Under the pieces are notes generated by a model. It worked only from the letters and a program-made list of their open reading frames with translations. It searched no databases and had not been told where the DNA came from. The translations under genes and the position numbers were made by a program. A DNA stretch of 64,000 nucleotides from positions 39,564,106 through 39,628,105 of the forward strand of contig NC_090186.1 in assembly GCF_024679245.1 (NCBI RefSeq). Reading direction: 5' to 3'. The DNA is from Pseudorasbora parva (Eukaryota; Chordata; Actinopteri; Cypriniformes; Gobionidae). The number at the start of each line of letters is the position of its first letter. Within the stretch, counting starts at the first letter, position 1. Below, one piece after another: positions 1-14,955 of this stretch.

Positions 1-660
1 GCTTTAAAAGAACATGCTGTTTCAGACTTTCTATACATTACTACTCAAAATTAAAATTACACTTTGGATTTCACTAGCAATTTCTGAGTAAAATTAGTTT
101 TGAAGTAAATCCTACATTTTTTTTTCAGTTTATTTAGCTGAAATTATTGAAAGATTATGGAAAGGTGTATTGTGGTGTACTAATAGCTCACTGTCCACTT
201 TTTTGACAATCCAGCCCTTCTTCTAACTTAATAAACGCTTTAATCCATTTTTAAATAAAGTAACATATCACAGAAAATGATTCGTTATAAACCCAATAAT
301 TTCTTGTACTGAAAACATATTTCCGAGTACTACATCTCCCTCAGTGACATTATAGTTTGCGGGGGTTTTTTTATTTATTTTTTTAACGATTTTATGCTTT
401 TAATATGAATATGTTTGCCGTACTGTTATCAATAAGCTAGTGTGCTGCAAAACAATGACAAACTTTGAATTTATAAGATATAAGCCTTCAAATCTTTCTC
501 ATCTGAAGTTTTCATGATAGTGTGAACAGCCACAGCACGCACGCACGCACGCACACACACAGTCTGCTCCGGTCCAGAGACACAAGAGCACAGAGCGGCT
601 CAGAAAACGAATCGGACCCATTTGAATTCGGCACAGAGCGCTGTATTTTAAAGTGGGAGA
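1..660. other. intron, AT-rich, no gene seen
   Basis: This belongs to the klhl29 intron following the exon at 4792-4939. It is AT-rich with T-runs and a short CACG/CA repeat near 538-562. Open frames from about 512 rightwards run into the transposon that starts at 665 and show no recognisable protein. Confidence 0.6.
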
Positions 661-664
661 TTAA

Positions 665-1844
665 AGGGGGTGTGAAATGCTGTTTCATGCATACTGAGCT
701 TTTTACACTGTTAAAGACTTGGATTCCCATCCTAAACATAGACAAAGTTTCAAAAACTAATGTTGGACATTTGATAGAGAATTTCTGTGTCAAAAATACT
801 CCTTCCGGTTTCTCACAAGTTTCGGAGAGTTTTTTTCGAGTATGGCTCGACTTGACGTTAATAGACCGGAAGGTCCTTGTATGGGCCGTACGGGCTCTTC
901 TCCCGGTAGGGTGCGCGTGCGCGTGACTAGAGCGAAAGAGGAAATGCACGGCCATAAACACTGCTCTCAGCTGCAGATCCAGTCGTCCGTGAACACTTCT
1001 GTCGGTTATAGTCCGTGCCGCGCTCCACTTCATTCCTCCACTTTGACATCAAGCGACTTCAACACTTCAGCACAGCATTCCGGGAAGGCAGTGCTGCATT
1101 TGAACCGATTTGAACGCAGGAATGCTTCAGTCGCATCGCAAAGTGGATCTCCACACTCCAAGAAGTGTGTTTTTGACGGAGCCGTCCCAGCGATAAAGGT
1201 TCGGTCCTGCTTTAGAAGCAGCCGGTGAGTGAAACTGCTTCAAATGTCTGTGCTGTTGCTTATCGTCACGTGAGTAAACATCAGTAAACGACACGATCGC
1301 GTGCTTCATCATTCAAATGCGCTAACGGACTTCATTGCTGTTCTCTGTATAACGTTACACTAGTCTGACGTGCAAAACCGTTTTGCTTGCTACTGCTAAG
1401 GTTTAGTCGCATACAATAGTCCATAAACCGAATCATGTCCTCATAAACTGTGAGTAAAGACACACAAATGTTGACAGGCCACTAAATACAGTCCATACCA
1501 CAGAGACGGACGTCCTGCTGTTGCTGTTTCTATTTCAGCCTCCGAATTAGATACTGGATCATATCTATTAGCTGAGATCGATAGCAAGGGTTTCTCCACG
1601 CTTGAGGACGTCACCGCTTTGCGCGATCGTCATTCTTTAGCTCCGCCCACACGATACGCCTCCAGGCGCTCGTTTTTTTCCGGAAAGACTCAGTACAGCT
1701 CATATTTCTTTTACAAATATAATAAAACTAAAGACTTTTCAGAGATATGAAGGATGCAATACTACTCTATAGGTACTCAAGATGACATGAGATGAGATGA
1801 CAAGATGACATGAGATTGACTGAAACTGAGTGTTTCACCCCCCT
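665..1844 (-). mobile_element. Kolobok-like TTAA transposon, non-autonomous, copy 1
   Basis: The element is flanked by TTAA at 661-664 and 1845-1848. The right terminus reads TTTCACCCCCCT and the left AGGGGGTGTGAAATG, forming inverted ends. TTAA target duplication with purine-starting termini is typical of the Kolobok superfamily; piggyBac shares the target but usually has different termini. Its sequence matches, in reverse orientation, the longer copy at 33841-35726. Open frames inside are short and resemble no transposase, so it depends on another copy for movement. It is more GC- and CpG-rich than its surroundings. Confidence 0.7.
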
Positions 1845-2067
1845 TTAAGAGGAAACTGCGGCATTACAGATCTCAACAGCTGTGGCCGAGCTGTGATATA
1901 AACTAAACGCTATTGGCCATTTTGAAAAATGGGGAGGAGTTGTCCGATATGTCCTGCCCCGTCTTCCTGTTTCAGTGGAAATGACATCAACATGTTGAAT
2001 AATGCTGCATGTTTCAAGGTATTTCAGTGGGCCTTGAACATGGTCATGAAATCATTGGTTCATGCAT

Positions 2068-2162
2068 CATTTACTCACCCTCATGTCATTCCAGAGAACT
2101 ATGAAAACGGGTCAATGAATGATAACAGAATTACAAACTTGTGGGTGAACGACCCCTTTAAA
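2068..2162. mobile_element. Short TTAA-type MITE fragment
   Basis: The segment opens with TTTACTCACCCTCATGTCATT and closes with GGGTGAACGACCCCT before TTAA. The 'ACTCACCCTCATGTCGTTCC' motif recurs near 15465 and 53950, and its mirror end near 15780, marking one dispersed cyprinid-type MITE group. Confidence 0.5.
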
Positions 2163-4094
2163 TCTTCAGTGTTCTGAGTATTTTAAGCATGAGGTCACAG
2201 GATCGAAACCATATTGCTAGCGTTTAGCCGACAGCTTACTCACGATGCAACATGGCAGATTTATCTCATGAAAATGTGCTCTTTGTGGACCCGTGCACTT
2301 CCTCTTCTGCTGTAAAAATAGCTCCTCAACAATGATGGTCCATAACACAAAATACACCAGGCGGGGAAAAGATTAAAAAACATTAATCATGACATTGGCC
2401 TTCACCGCACTATAGTCTGAAGAGACAGGAATGTACTAGCGGGAATAGATTCGCCGCAGCCTGAAATGAGGTGCGTGCATAATTCAGAACAAACTAAAGG
2501 ATAGCTACGCTCAATTTCAACCACCATGGACACGCTAACAAAAGAAAGTCCAATATTTCCTAGTCTATTAGACACAAAAGTGCTATTAACCAAAAAAGTA
2601 ATTCCCAGACCGTTTAAGCATTTTCTGCAGATTTGTGCACTGCAATCAAGTCTTTTGATGAAAAATCTATCATTAGATTATTAAAGAAATAAATAAATAA
2701 GAATGAAACTCAATTATAGCCCTAGCTTCAGCGCTGAAAAGCTAATGAAATTAGCAGTATGGATCCTAGTGTTGATTGCTCATATAATTACAATGTTCAT
2801 GGGGATAAAATAGTTGTTTCATAAGAGTGCTTTTGTCCTCTCAGAAGAGTCTAGATCTCTTCTCTCCAACCCCCAATTTTTTTTTAAAGCAACTAATTCT
2901 TACAACGGTCTCTTTTGATGAATTGAAATTAAAATGCAAATCAACGTCATGTAAAAGCCAAATCTTTGTGAAACTTTGAGGAAAAGTTTCTCTGAAATGA
3001 CTTGCTCACTGTGCGCTGCTCACCGTCACGATTAATTAATGCCTGCAGAGTCGTTACGAGATTTGCCGTTTCGTTTTAGTCTCTGAGCTAATGGGACGCA
3101 GATCCCGTCTCCAGATATGTCATATTACACGAGCGCTGTCGAACGAGAAGTTGAGTGACATCTCACTTTGTGTTCCGGGGAAGGTGCCGGAAGCGGGAAC
3201 CTGTAGAGCTCAACACAATGCTAACGCTCCCTCCCTCTGTGAGACTTCGGTTGCTACTTAAACGCCACAGCGGGGGACCCCTGTGGAGGCCCCGGGGGGT
3301 TTCAGAGAGCCCTGAACAAAACACACGCAACAGCGATGCCCAACTCCCCACGTATAATCACTTAGGAAAGAGTAGTCAGGTCAAGAGTCTGTCTTTATTA
3401 CCAGAATAATTCAGGCCTGATGTGAGGAAATGTCCGTGTAACGTGAATTACATTGGTCGACCCCTCATTAGCGGCTCAATTTTCTGTGTTTGATGCTCTC
3501 GAGTATTTCCTAATGCTACGGCATAAAGAATCTCAAGAAACTCAAGACGCATGAGCCCATGCAATCTCATTTGAACACCTTGTATCTAGGTGAGCATCCG
3601 TATGGTAATTTAACGAATCTGAGACCAGTTCTGCATGCTGATTGGTCAAGTGCATTCCAGCTGTGCGAACATTCCATCGGATGATACCCCTCCTGCACAA
3701 GCAATTATCAAACCCATATTAACTAAGGCACGTGATTGCGAGGCTGTTTTGGATAATAAGTAAATATTATATTCACAATATAAAAATATAGAATATTCTA
3801 CATATAGAATCCTGAAAATGAGAAGGCAGAACATCTGTTTTCAACACTGACAATAATTTTGATAAATATATACAGTATTATAATAATGATTTGGATCATG
3901 TAACAATGAAAACTGGAATAATGGCTGCTAAAAACTACTGTCACAGAAAAATGACATTTTAAAATAGTTATTTTAATTTGCAGTTGTTTTTTTATATATT
4001 ACTAATTTACTGGAGGGGGAGCCTAGGTGACCATAAGAGACAAAAAAAAATACTGACCCAAATAATTATATAATAAACATAATATAATATATAA
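2163..4094. other. intron, no gene seen
   Basis: No coding exon or clear transposon is recognised. The piece 2930-3420 is less AT-rich and free of simple repeats, with CpG-containing stretches, and may include conserved non-coding sequence; this is only a suggestion. Confidence 0.4.
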
Positions 4095-4390
4095 TAAGCA
4101 TGCACACACACGCTTTTGTGAATTGTGGGGACTTTCCATAGGCATAATGGATTTTACACCGTACAAACTGTACATTCTATCCCCTACACTGCCCCTGCTC
4201 CTAAATCTACCATCACAGGAAATATTATTCGACATTTAAAATAAATAAATAAATAACATAATTTAGTATCTTTGTAAATCCATTTACATTGTGGGGACTG
4301 CTGGCTGGTCCACACAATTTAGGTGATCTCAGGATTATACTACATTGTAAGCACGCACACACGCGCGCGCACACACACACACGCGCGCGC

Positions 4391-4437
<47 letters not shown>
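4095..4437 (-). repeat. CA-microsatellite-associated repeat module with (CA)n
   Basis: Two blocks containing TTGTGGGGAC (near 4122 and 4289) flank a T/A-rich core and end in a CA/CG tract at 4351-4437. It is the reverse-orientation relative of modules at 12905-13565, 22775-23345 and 28193-28381, sharing for example a 'tgtacattctatccccta' line (opposite strand of 13485-13510) and the 'catcacagga' line. Confidence 0.6.
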
Positions 4438-4440
<3 letters not shown>

Positions 4441-4592
4441 TTCAAATTTTGGCCATTAACCAAAAAATAAAAAATTATTGTATAGACACTAAAAAAAATA
4501 TGTTAACTTGTTTCCCGCTGTCATAAAAAAACACTGGAAAATATGTTATATTATTTATTGTGGTGAGATTTTGGCCATTAACCAAATTTAAC

Positions 4593-4594
<2 letters not shown>

Positions 4595-4646
<52 letters not shown>
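4595..4646. repeat. (TA)n microsatellite
   Basis: An uninterrupted TA tract of about 50 bp lies 145 bp beyond the downstream splice donor of the exon at 4792-4939. Confidence 0.95.
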
Positions 4647-4650
<4 letters not shown>

Positions 4651-4732
4651 TTTTCACTTGAATTTATCTATTTAGCAGCAGTTGTATCCCAAATGACTTT
4701 CACATGATGAGCACTACAACATAAGCAACTCA

Positions 4733-6770
<2,038 letters not shown>

Positions 6771-6995
6771 TACACTCTAAAAAAAGCTGGGTTGAGCCTG
6801 TTTAGATATATTTTTTCTATGGTTGGGAAGTTTTTGTGTTACCTAGCCGTTGGGTTAGTGGCAGGGGCAATCTCACTGACAGTTGAAACAATACACCCCC
6901 CACCACCACCACCACCTGCCCACCTCCGCGTCCGACACAACAACCCAGCGCTGGCATCACTACAACCACCCAGCTGATGGGTTACACAGAGTGCA
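6771..6995. mobile_element. Degraded palindromic MITE (TACACTCTAAAAAA type)
   Basis: The left end TACACTCTAAAAAAAGCTGGGTT matches the terminus of the MITE at 52295-52564. Internal 'gttgggtta' and 'acaacccag' motifs are also shared. The right end is decayed and the boundary uncertain. Confidence 0.4.
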
Positions 6996-7785
6996 GACTT
7001 TTCGCACCCTCGTCAGGAAGGAGCAGTTCTCAACGCCGCCGATTGGGTGCGGTTCATTGCTAAACTGGTTTGTATGCCTTTAATTTCATGTGTAAGGGTC
7101 TGATGACAGGAATATATGTGGAAAATAGAAGAAATCTAGTCAAAGCGGAGAGGAAAGGGAATTTTGAAACTTGACTGCAGTGAGTTTTGCACAGTGCTTT
7201 TAGTTCTGTTCGTTTGGCATGAGAACAAAATGAGCAAAATATTGTCACGTTTGTTTAAAAATGCAAGTTATTAAGGGTGGGTGGGGGGTGGGGGTCATGC
7301 ATTATGACTTATTTACACTGTAAAAGAGTTCAATTTCTAAAATAATCGGTACAGCATGTCTTTTATTAATATGATAAAACTAAAAATAAAGGATGCAGTA
7401 CTACTCTATAGGCATTCAAGATTACTGTGTTATAAACCCTTTAAATATGAAACTTTAAAAAAGCTATTTCATTTGACTTTGTATCTGTATTGTAATTCTT
7501 ACAACTATACAGGTTGTTTTAACTCTTGGCTATATGTTTGTGCATTCCTGAGTGTTCTTGCCTATTAATAAATGTTCACATTTTGATTATTACTGTTGCC
7601 TGAATTGTTGCTCTAGTAATTCTGTGTGGTTTTAATTTTCAACTTCTTTTGGGTTCATTTTAAGCCAGCAATTTAGTATTTTTTAATCAATAGTGAGTTC
7701 AAACATTTAACAAACCTTTTTTTTTTTTTTTGCACTTAAATATAATTGAATATTTAAATATGTTAATCAAAATAATTTCATCATA
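6996..7785. other. intron, no gene seen
   Basis: No recognisable repeat apart from a G-rich run near 7275-7294 and T-runs near 7718. Confidence 0.4.
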
Positions 7786-8060
7786 TACACTCTAAAAAAA
7801 AATGCTTTTAGAAAATCTTGCAACCTAGTGCTGGATTTGTAAATGTTTTGACCCAAATAACACAAATAGAGTTGTTTTTAACCCACACTATAAAAAATAT
7901 TTTCATGATTTATCACACACAAGTCAACTTAACATAGTATTTTGAGTTTCTGATTATTAAACCATCGCCTTCATTGTATTAACTCAACATTTTAATTTCA
8001 ATTAACTCAAAATTAAGGCAAACAGATGACAAAGTTAAACTAACAATATTTTTTTAGTGC
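7786..8060. mobile_element. Two adjacent AT-rich palindromic MITE relics
   Basis: The first spans about 7786-7900 and opens with TACACTCTAAAAAA. The second spans about 7890-8060, closing with TTTTTTTAGTGCAGC, and shares internal sequence (for example 'CCTTCATTGTATTAACTCAA') with the element at 22933-23320. Both are short and non-coding. Confidence 0.45.
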
Positions 8061-11000
8061 AGCAATTTTTTGTGTATATGAATAAATTATTTTAATTAAC
8101 AAATTGAAATTACATTTGAGTGCAAAAAAAAAAGGTTTGTAGAAGGTGATAGTATGGTTCTGAAATTCACTAAACTACAGAAAGAGTTTTTTTTTTTATT
8201 GTATTATTATTACCGGTATATTATTTGGAATTAATACAAATATAAAATAAATAGTTTGAGCACACACAAAAAGGCATATATTACTAAAGTTAATTTCTTC
8301 TCATTCTGAGAGCATTATTACACCACATGGCATGACTATATCCTTAAATTACAAATGTGTGGTGTCAACTCATAGAGATGCATGCAATAACCCAAACAAA
8401 GTGTACTTTCCTCCAAAACTCACCGAAAAATCCCAATGGAGAGACCCAGGGAGATAAAAAAGAACCCATTAGATTCTCTGTCCCTCCAGACTTTTGTAGC
8501 CCACCTACCTCAACTTTGTCCTAGTTCACAAAACCTGACAAGCTCTGCATGAAAAATGGACGATATAAAATGCGTGAGACTAAACAATGCTGTTGATGTC
8601 GTGCCTGTCTTTATGGGTCAGCATTGATTTATGTCTTACGTTGACCAATAGTTACCTTGTTTCATGATCACAACACGCTGCCCGACACGTATAAAGCCTA
8701 ATAATTCTTTGCCGCCTCTCGCGGTTGCCCATTTGTGGCCTCGTTCATCCCCCCCAATGTTTTCTAATCCTCATAAAAATGCTTCATTTATGACGTGGTA
8801 TTTTCTGCTGTAATAATCCTATGCATTTCCTACGACCAGCTGTCACAAAATGTTAAATCTTCCTCAACCGGCTCGGCTTTTTATAAGCACAATTGTATCA
8901 AAAACAATATTGCATATCAAAATTTTCCACAGTCCTGGTGAGCAACGCATAAAATGCACATTTCAGACTTTTTATGGACGTCTGCTGACATCAGTGGGGG
9001 TGGGTGATGACAGACACTGTAAAACGTGGTAGGACTTGAGCGTAGCCAAGCATTCTCTATTTTCTGGCCCTGTTAATTCATCTCTGGTTATACCAGGCCC
9101 CGCGTCCCTGGCGGGCCATTATCGCTGTGTGGCAGATGGCTTCCCTGACTCAACAGAAAACAGCCTGGGATAGTGTGTGTGTGTGTGTGTGTGCGTTCGT
9201 GTGTGTGTGTTTGCGCTTGCGTCCTGTGCAAAACCAAGCCAAAAATAAATGAATAAATAAATAAATGCGCTCAAGCTCTTCAGCACAAAGAAGTTTAACG
9301 TTTGTAGTCAGCGACGGCCTGGGATTTTTCTGTTGCAAGAATGTAGTTACTGGGAAGATGTCCATGGGGAGTGAAGGACCCAGTATAAGCTCACAACAAG
9401 CATATGATGCAAGACAAACATTGAGGACCCAACTCACTTAACAGTACCATGACCACATTTCAGTGCAAAACCCAGGATGCTCTTCACTGACAACCAATAG
9501 AGGATCACAATACCCACAGTAGACAGAAATAGAGTATAATAATAATAAATAAATACAGACCATAAGTTAACAAATAAAAAAAGCTATTACAAACCCTTAG
9601 AAGAGGTATCTTACAGGACAAGGTTTTAACAACCTTAAAATGTTTTATCTATATAAATAAATGAGCTTATGCTCTTCATTGTGTTGTAGAAATGTTAGAC
9701 TAATGTTATAATATTTTTCCACAATCCCGTTCAAATCAGACTTTTCTCTCTTCAGTGACTATGATTCTAGTCTCTTTTGTTTCATTAACATTTCTGCTTA
9801 ATTTAAAGAAAAACAGATGATAAAAAACACTGCTTTGTCACAATTTGTTTCGGCCATAAGAATAATTTCCAATCAATTTTATCAATGAAATAAAATAAAT
9901 GTATTTAATTAGGGGCTGTATTTATTACATTAAAAATAAAATAAGAAATTAAATTACATTTTTTTTAAAAGCTACAAAACCTTATATCTTACAGTCAGGA
10001 CATAGCAAAGTTTTCCCATTTATATTTATATTTGCTTTGTAAAAATCAATCAAATAAAACAAATAAATAAATTAAAAATAAATAAAAAAGTATATATAAA
10101 AACATCTATAAAACCTTAAGAGGTAACAGTCAGGACATGTCTGCTAAAAATCCCATTTATATTTATGTTTTTCTTTGTATAATACAATAAAATAATAAAA
10201 CAAACAAATAAATAAAATAAATAACAATTTTTTAAAGAGCTAAAAAAAAACTTGGAATCTTTAATGTTTCTTTAAAAATCCCATTATATATATATTTTTA
10301 TGATTTAAAAATTAAATATTAAAATATGCAATGTTGAGCTCATTACAGGTGAAATACACATTTATATTTTTATATATTTAAATCTCCAAGTCATTCCTAT
10401 GGGAATGTAAAGCTCATCTGGGTTGGCAACAGAAACCGAGGAGGCGAAGTTTAGCAAAGGGTCAATTCATTCTTAGTCATAGATGCTCTCGGATAAAAAA
10501 CGAACCCCGTACAAATAATTTCTCATCAGGGTAATGGTGTCGCATCACTCAAAGAGTTTCCTCCATTAAAAGGTATTCACTACTGCACATTATAAAGACT
10601 TCGACTTCCAACTTCTACAATGTAATCTCTTAAATGTCATTTTTAATGCATGAGTAGGTAGCCCGACTGCATGGCACTTATAACGGGTCAATCACTCCTC
10701 GGCCATATGAAAAATACAATCACTATAATTTTCCCTGTCCAGCTACGCAAATGAGGTACGGGGGACGTGTCTTGCTCCGGCTGGAGCCAGATTGGTCAGA
10801 AACGATTCCAAAAGGGCCTTATCTGAGCGCGCCGCAGCCAAGCATGGAGCTGAAGTAAATATCACCATGGTTACCCGCTTCCCTGTACGGCACGGCTGTG
10901 AAACACCTCTCTTTATAGCAGGCTAGCATGCACACAGTAATCCCGTACCATCCTGCACTGCTGAAACGCAGATACATTCACAGCAGAAAGTGATCGAAAT

Positions 11001-12904
11001 CTGTTCAAAACCAGAAAATAGCAAAGCAAAGAATAATGCACTGGTGTAGTTTGCAGAGTAATTGGTGAAATTCGCCGTCACAGGCCGATCATGTTTTCGC
11101 ATCACGACAAAGAGCTTCTTTTTGTGTTTGAAGGGATAATGAATGTGATTCAAGACCTTCTTGACAAACCCCCTGATTTTGCGCGTCCCGCAAAGCTCTC
11201 GTTACAGTGAGGCTTTCCAGACGTGAAGAATGCAGCCGTTGAGTGCAGTGAACACAGGGGCTTTTCTCAAACAAACAGAGGCGACCGGAGGCGAGAGGGG
11301 CCGTGGAGATCCAGCGCCGATAGATCTCCTTCCACTCCACCGTCCTGTCCGACGCTCCGAAGCACACCACACATCAACGGCAGGGCGATGGCAGACAATG
11401 GCCCTCTGTCCAGCGCGGGGATCGAGGGCTTCTGTACGCCTCTATTGTTCTACTGCCTCGGCTAACCTAAAGACTCTTGATCAAACGAAAGCCAAGATGA
11501 ATAGCAACGTCGAGCACTTGAAGGACCGATTCAGGTTGTGTTTTTGTTTCTTTCGCTAGGAGAGCTACTGTGTGTTTTAAAGGGCTGTGTGAACAATGAC
11601 CTACCTGACAGCATTGTGGAGCATTAAACACACAAGCCTTAGGATTACGACTAGTCTACCACAGCCAGACATTTATCAGCTTAGTCGCATTGCTACCTTA
11701 CTCTCACCAAGAATCGATCCCTTATACAGTCAGACCTTCATATAATGGAACCAACCACGGTGACATTTTTTCATCTATAGGACCAGAATTACTAAAAAGG
11801 CAAATTAGCATGAGACCGCAATCTCATTAAAGTGCCGACAGTATGAAATAGTCTTGCTGTTATATTGTAAGCAGCTCTCATATTGAGAGATCAGTCACGT
11901 GGCATTTTACGGGCTCAAAAAGAACGGCCATGAAGCAAAGCTGGCGGCATTCAGGTCATGTACTTCCTGGGGCTGCTGGGTACCTGCCATCGAGATGAAT
12001 GGGAACGCTAACGGATCACTCTCCAGCTATATTACGACTCAGGACACCTTCTAAACAGCCTTGTGCATACAACATGCAAATATATCTGTTGATCTCCTGC
12101 CGTTTATTTCTCTCGTCTGGCTCTCACCTTCCCAAGACCCCTCATTCACAGCAGAGCGTGAAAGGGGTGATTATTCTGGTGAAACAGAGAGAGCTGGAGG
12201 GAGGTGGACCACTCCACAGAGAAGCGGGTGAGTGACTCAGTCGGGACCGGCAGGACAGGGCATGCAGCAGACATCTGCTCCTGCTGGCATAAATGTGCTG
12301 TTCAAGAACAGGTTATCTGACTGACATGTAGGAATGCTACAAGAACGGGACAGAAGCCGCTGGGAGGGATGGAGACAGAGAGAAGGGGGGGGGGGGGGGG
12401 GGTTATTTGATACAATCGGTTCTGATTGGATGTGATTGGTTAATGCAATAAATTCTGGCTTGCTTTTGTGCACATTCTTGAATTGGTATGAATGAACAAA
12501 ATGATGTCATTAAGGGGAAAACTCATTTAAAATAAGTAAATAACCATGACCGTTAACTATTAATAAGAGCAGCTGAACATCAGTTCACAAATAACATTTG
12601 TGTGGAACTTTAATTGCTATAGCAGTCATTTATTATTTTGGAATAAATGTAAAAATACTTAGAAACACTCACGTGAGATGTATACTTGTTTTTTAATAAA
12701 AAAAAAGGATATTAATTACATAGTATAGTTATTGAATACAAAACAGAAGTGTATTTGGTTTCTCTCTTCTTCTTCTTTTTTGGATGTAATGTTTATTTCA
12801 TCAGAAAATGACAACATTAAGTGTAACTGGGGCATGAGTTGACATTTTTAATTTATTTAAAATAAAATAAAAGTGTGATGACTTTGCTTTACCACTGCCA
12901 CCAC
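8061..12904. other. intron; relatively repeat-poor block, no exon recognised
   Basis: It contains a TG/TTTG tract (9173-9212), AT-rich low-complexity DNA (9535-10375), and two more balanced stretches, 8560-9120 and 10380-11560, without transposon signatures. An open frame at 11230-11559 has no recognisable domain. The 18-base G run at 12385-12402 is listed separately. Confidence 0.4.
12385..12402 (+). repeat. Poly-G tract (18 Gs)
   Basis: Eighteen uninterrupted Gs follow a purine-rich GGGAGGGATGGAGACAGAGA context. Such runs can form G-quadruplexes. On the klhl29 transcript (minus) strand it reads as poly-C. Confidence 0.9.
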
Positions 12905-13158
12905 TGTAATACCAGTAAATGTTGACCTTATGGAGACATTTTTGGTCCCCATGAGGGAAGCAGCTAAAAATCTCTAAATAATACTAAATTAAGCATTTTG
13001 AAAATGTAATAATGCATAAAAATTTAGGTTTAGGAGTAGGGTTAGTGTAAGTGTCGGGGGATAGAATATACAGTTTGTACACTATGTACCATTACACCTA
13101 TGGAGAGTCCCCATAAAACATGGAAACCTGTGTGTGTGTGTGTATGTATGTGTGTTTG

Positions 13159-13209
<51 letters not shown>

Positions 13210-13581
13210 CCTTGTTTATATTACATTGTGGGGACCAAATGTCCCCATAAGGATAGTAAAACCTGAGATCACCTACATTGTGGGGACCATCCAGCCGTCC
13301 TCACTTTTCAAAAGGCTTATAAATCATACAGGATGAGGTTTTTTGAGAAAGTAAAAATGTAGAATGTTTTCTGTGATGGGTAGGTTTAGGGGCAGGGTGT
13401 GTGTGTGTCGTGTGTGTCGTGTGTGTGTGCGTGTGCGTGTGCGTGTGTGTGTGTGTGTTGGGTAGGTTTAGGGGTAGGGGCAGTGTAGGGGGACAGAATG
13501 TACAGTTTGCACGGTATAAAAACCATTATGTCTATGGCGAGTCCCGACAAAGATAGTGAACCAGACGTGTGTGTCGTGTGT

Positions 13582-13654
<73 letters not shown>

Positions 13655-13660
13655 TGTGTG
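12905..13660 (+). repeat. Array of three TG-bounded repeat modules
   Basis: Three related but different modules alternate with TG tracts: about 12905-13129, then TG; 13209-13397, then TG/CG; 13461-13565, then TG to about 13658. Module one and three share the 'agaatatacagtttgtacac' type line; module two contains ATTGTGGGGACC twice. The middle module is nearly identical to 28193-28381. Open frames here are just TG translations (Cys-Val repeats) and are not genes. Confidence 0.7.
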
Positions 13661-14288
13661 TCAGAGTTGAGAAGAAAGCAAGCGGGAGGAAGAGAGAAAA
13701 AAAAGACTTGAGTGAATTAAAGTGCGATTTAGACAGAAAAAGGGTGCCGGGTCAGCAACGGGGCAGTAATAAAATGTTAATCACTCTCGCGCTTACCAGT
13801 ATAAGGAAGTTGACATTGAGACATTAAAAAGCTGCTCTACACTCCATTAACCAAAGCCACTGCATCTGCTCCCATCAGAACAATACAAAAGCCTTCCTGC
13901 ATATTTACAAAATGTAAAAAAATTGATTTATTTCATTTACTGTAAAAAATGTCAGAGCACAAACTTGCTACCACAATGCGAGATGTGCAAGCATTAGAAT
14001 GATTGGCAGAACCTGATTTTATCAAGCGTAGCAAGCTCCTGGATTAACGTCTTTGTTGATTCTAATCAGATTTCAGCGAAGTTTACAGTTTATGTCTAGT
14101 TGGGTTTACAACCAGGGTTAGGTGCTTCTATGCGTCAGTGTTATTCACCTATCGTTTCCCTCTGATTTTAGGGATAACTTATAGGTAGGGTTAGGTTTAC
14201 AGGTTGGGATATGGTTAGGAATAAATTTCCGTCGAGGAATGTTGTTTCAAGATCAGGACGTGCAAGTGTTTCAGCTGTTTTCTAGCAT
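13661..14288. other. intron, no gene seen
   Basis: A purine-rich start is followed by unremarkable AT-rich DNA. No repeat recognised. Confidence 0.4.
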
Positions 14289-14955
14289 GTTGCTATATGG
14301 TCACTATGATGTCATGGATGGTTGCTATGGAATATACAGTATCAAGTGGTTTCTCGCATGTTGCAATATGGTTGCTATGATGTATGGATGGCTGCTAGGG
14401 GGTTGCTATGCAGTTGATGATGAGTTTAATGGTGTATCATATGTTGCTATGTGGTCATTATGATTTTATGGATGGTTGCTAGGGAAAAGTTTAAGTGGTT
14501 TCTCACATGTTGCTATGAGGTCGCTATGATGTTATGGATGGTTGCTAGGGTGTTACTATGAAGCTGATGATGAGTTTAATGGTTTATCACGTGTTGCTAT
14601 GTGGTCATTATGATGTTATGGATGGTTGCTAGGGTGTTGCAATGCAGTTGATTTAAGTGTTTTCTAGCTTGTTGCTATGTGGTCACTACGGTGGTCTTGA
14701 TGGTTGCTAGGATGTTGCTATACATGTCATTTTGAGTGGTTGCTAAGATGTTTGACACTCATGTTATTATGTGGTCGCTACAATATTCTAGATGGTTGCT
14801 GGGATATTGCTACGCAGATGATAAAGAGTTTAAGTGGCTTCTAGCACATCGCTATGTGGTTGCTGTGGTGTTCTCGATGGTTGCTAGGTAGTTGCTATGA
14901 AGCTGCTTAGGTGTTTGAGTGCTTTTTATCATGTTGATTTGTGGTTGGTATAGTG
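14289..14955 (+). repeat. Minisatellite, about nine degenerate units of 65-95 bp
   Basis: Each unit starts with a GTTGCTATGTGGTC-like line, followed by GATGTTATGGATGGTTGCTAGGG and a variable tail such as 'gatgatgagtttaatgg' or 'ttaagtggtttctagcat'. Unit lengths alternate, suggesting a higher-order arrangement of longer and shorter forms. A stray piece (CATGTTGCTAGGGC) recurs at 15271. Similar GTTGCTAGG minisatellites are common in fish. Confidence 0.8.

Noticed and set aside
842..1312. Open frames within the element at 665-1844
   Set aside because: They lie in a non-autonomous transposon, overlap on both strands and are not preserved as frames in the second copy.
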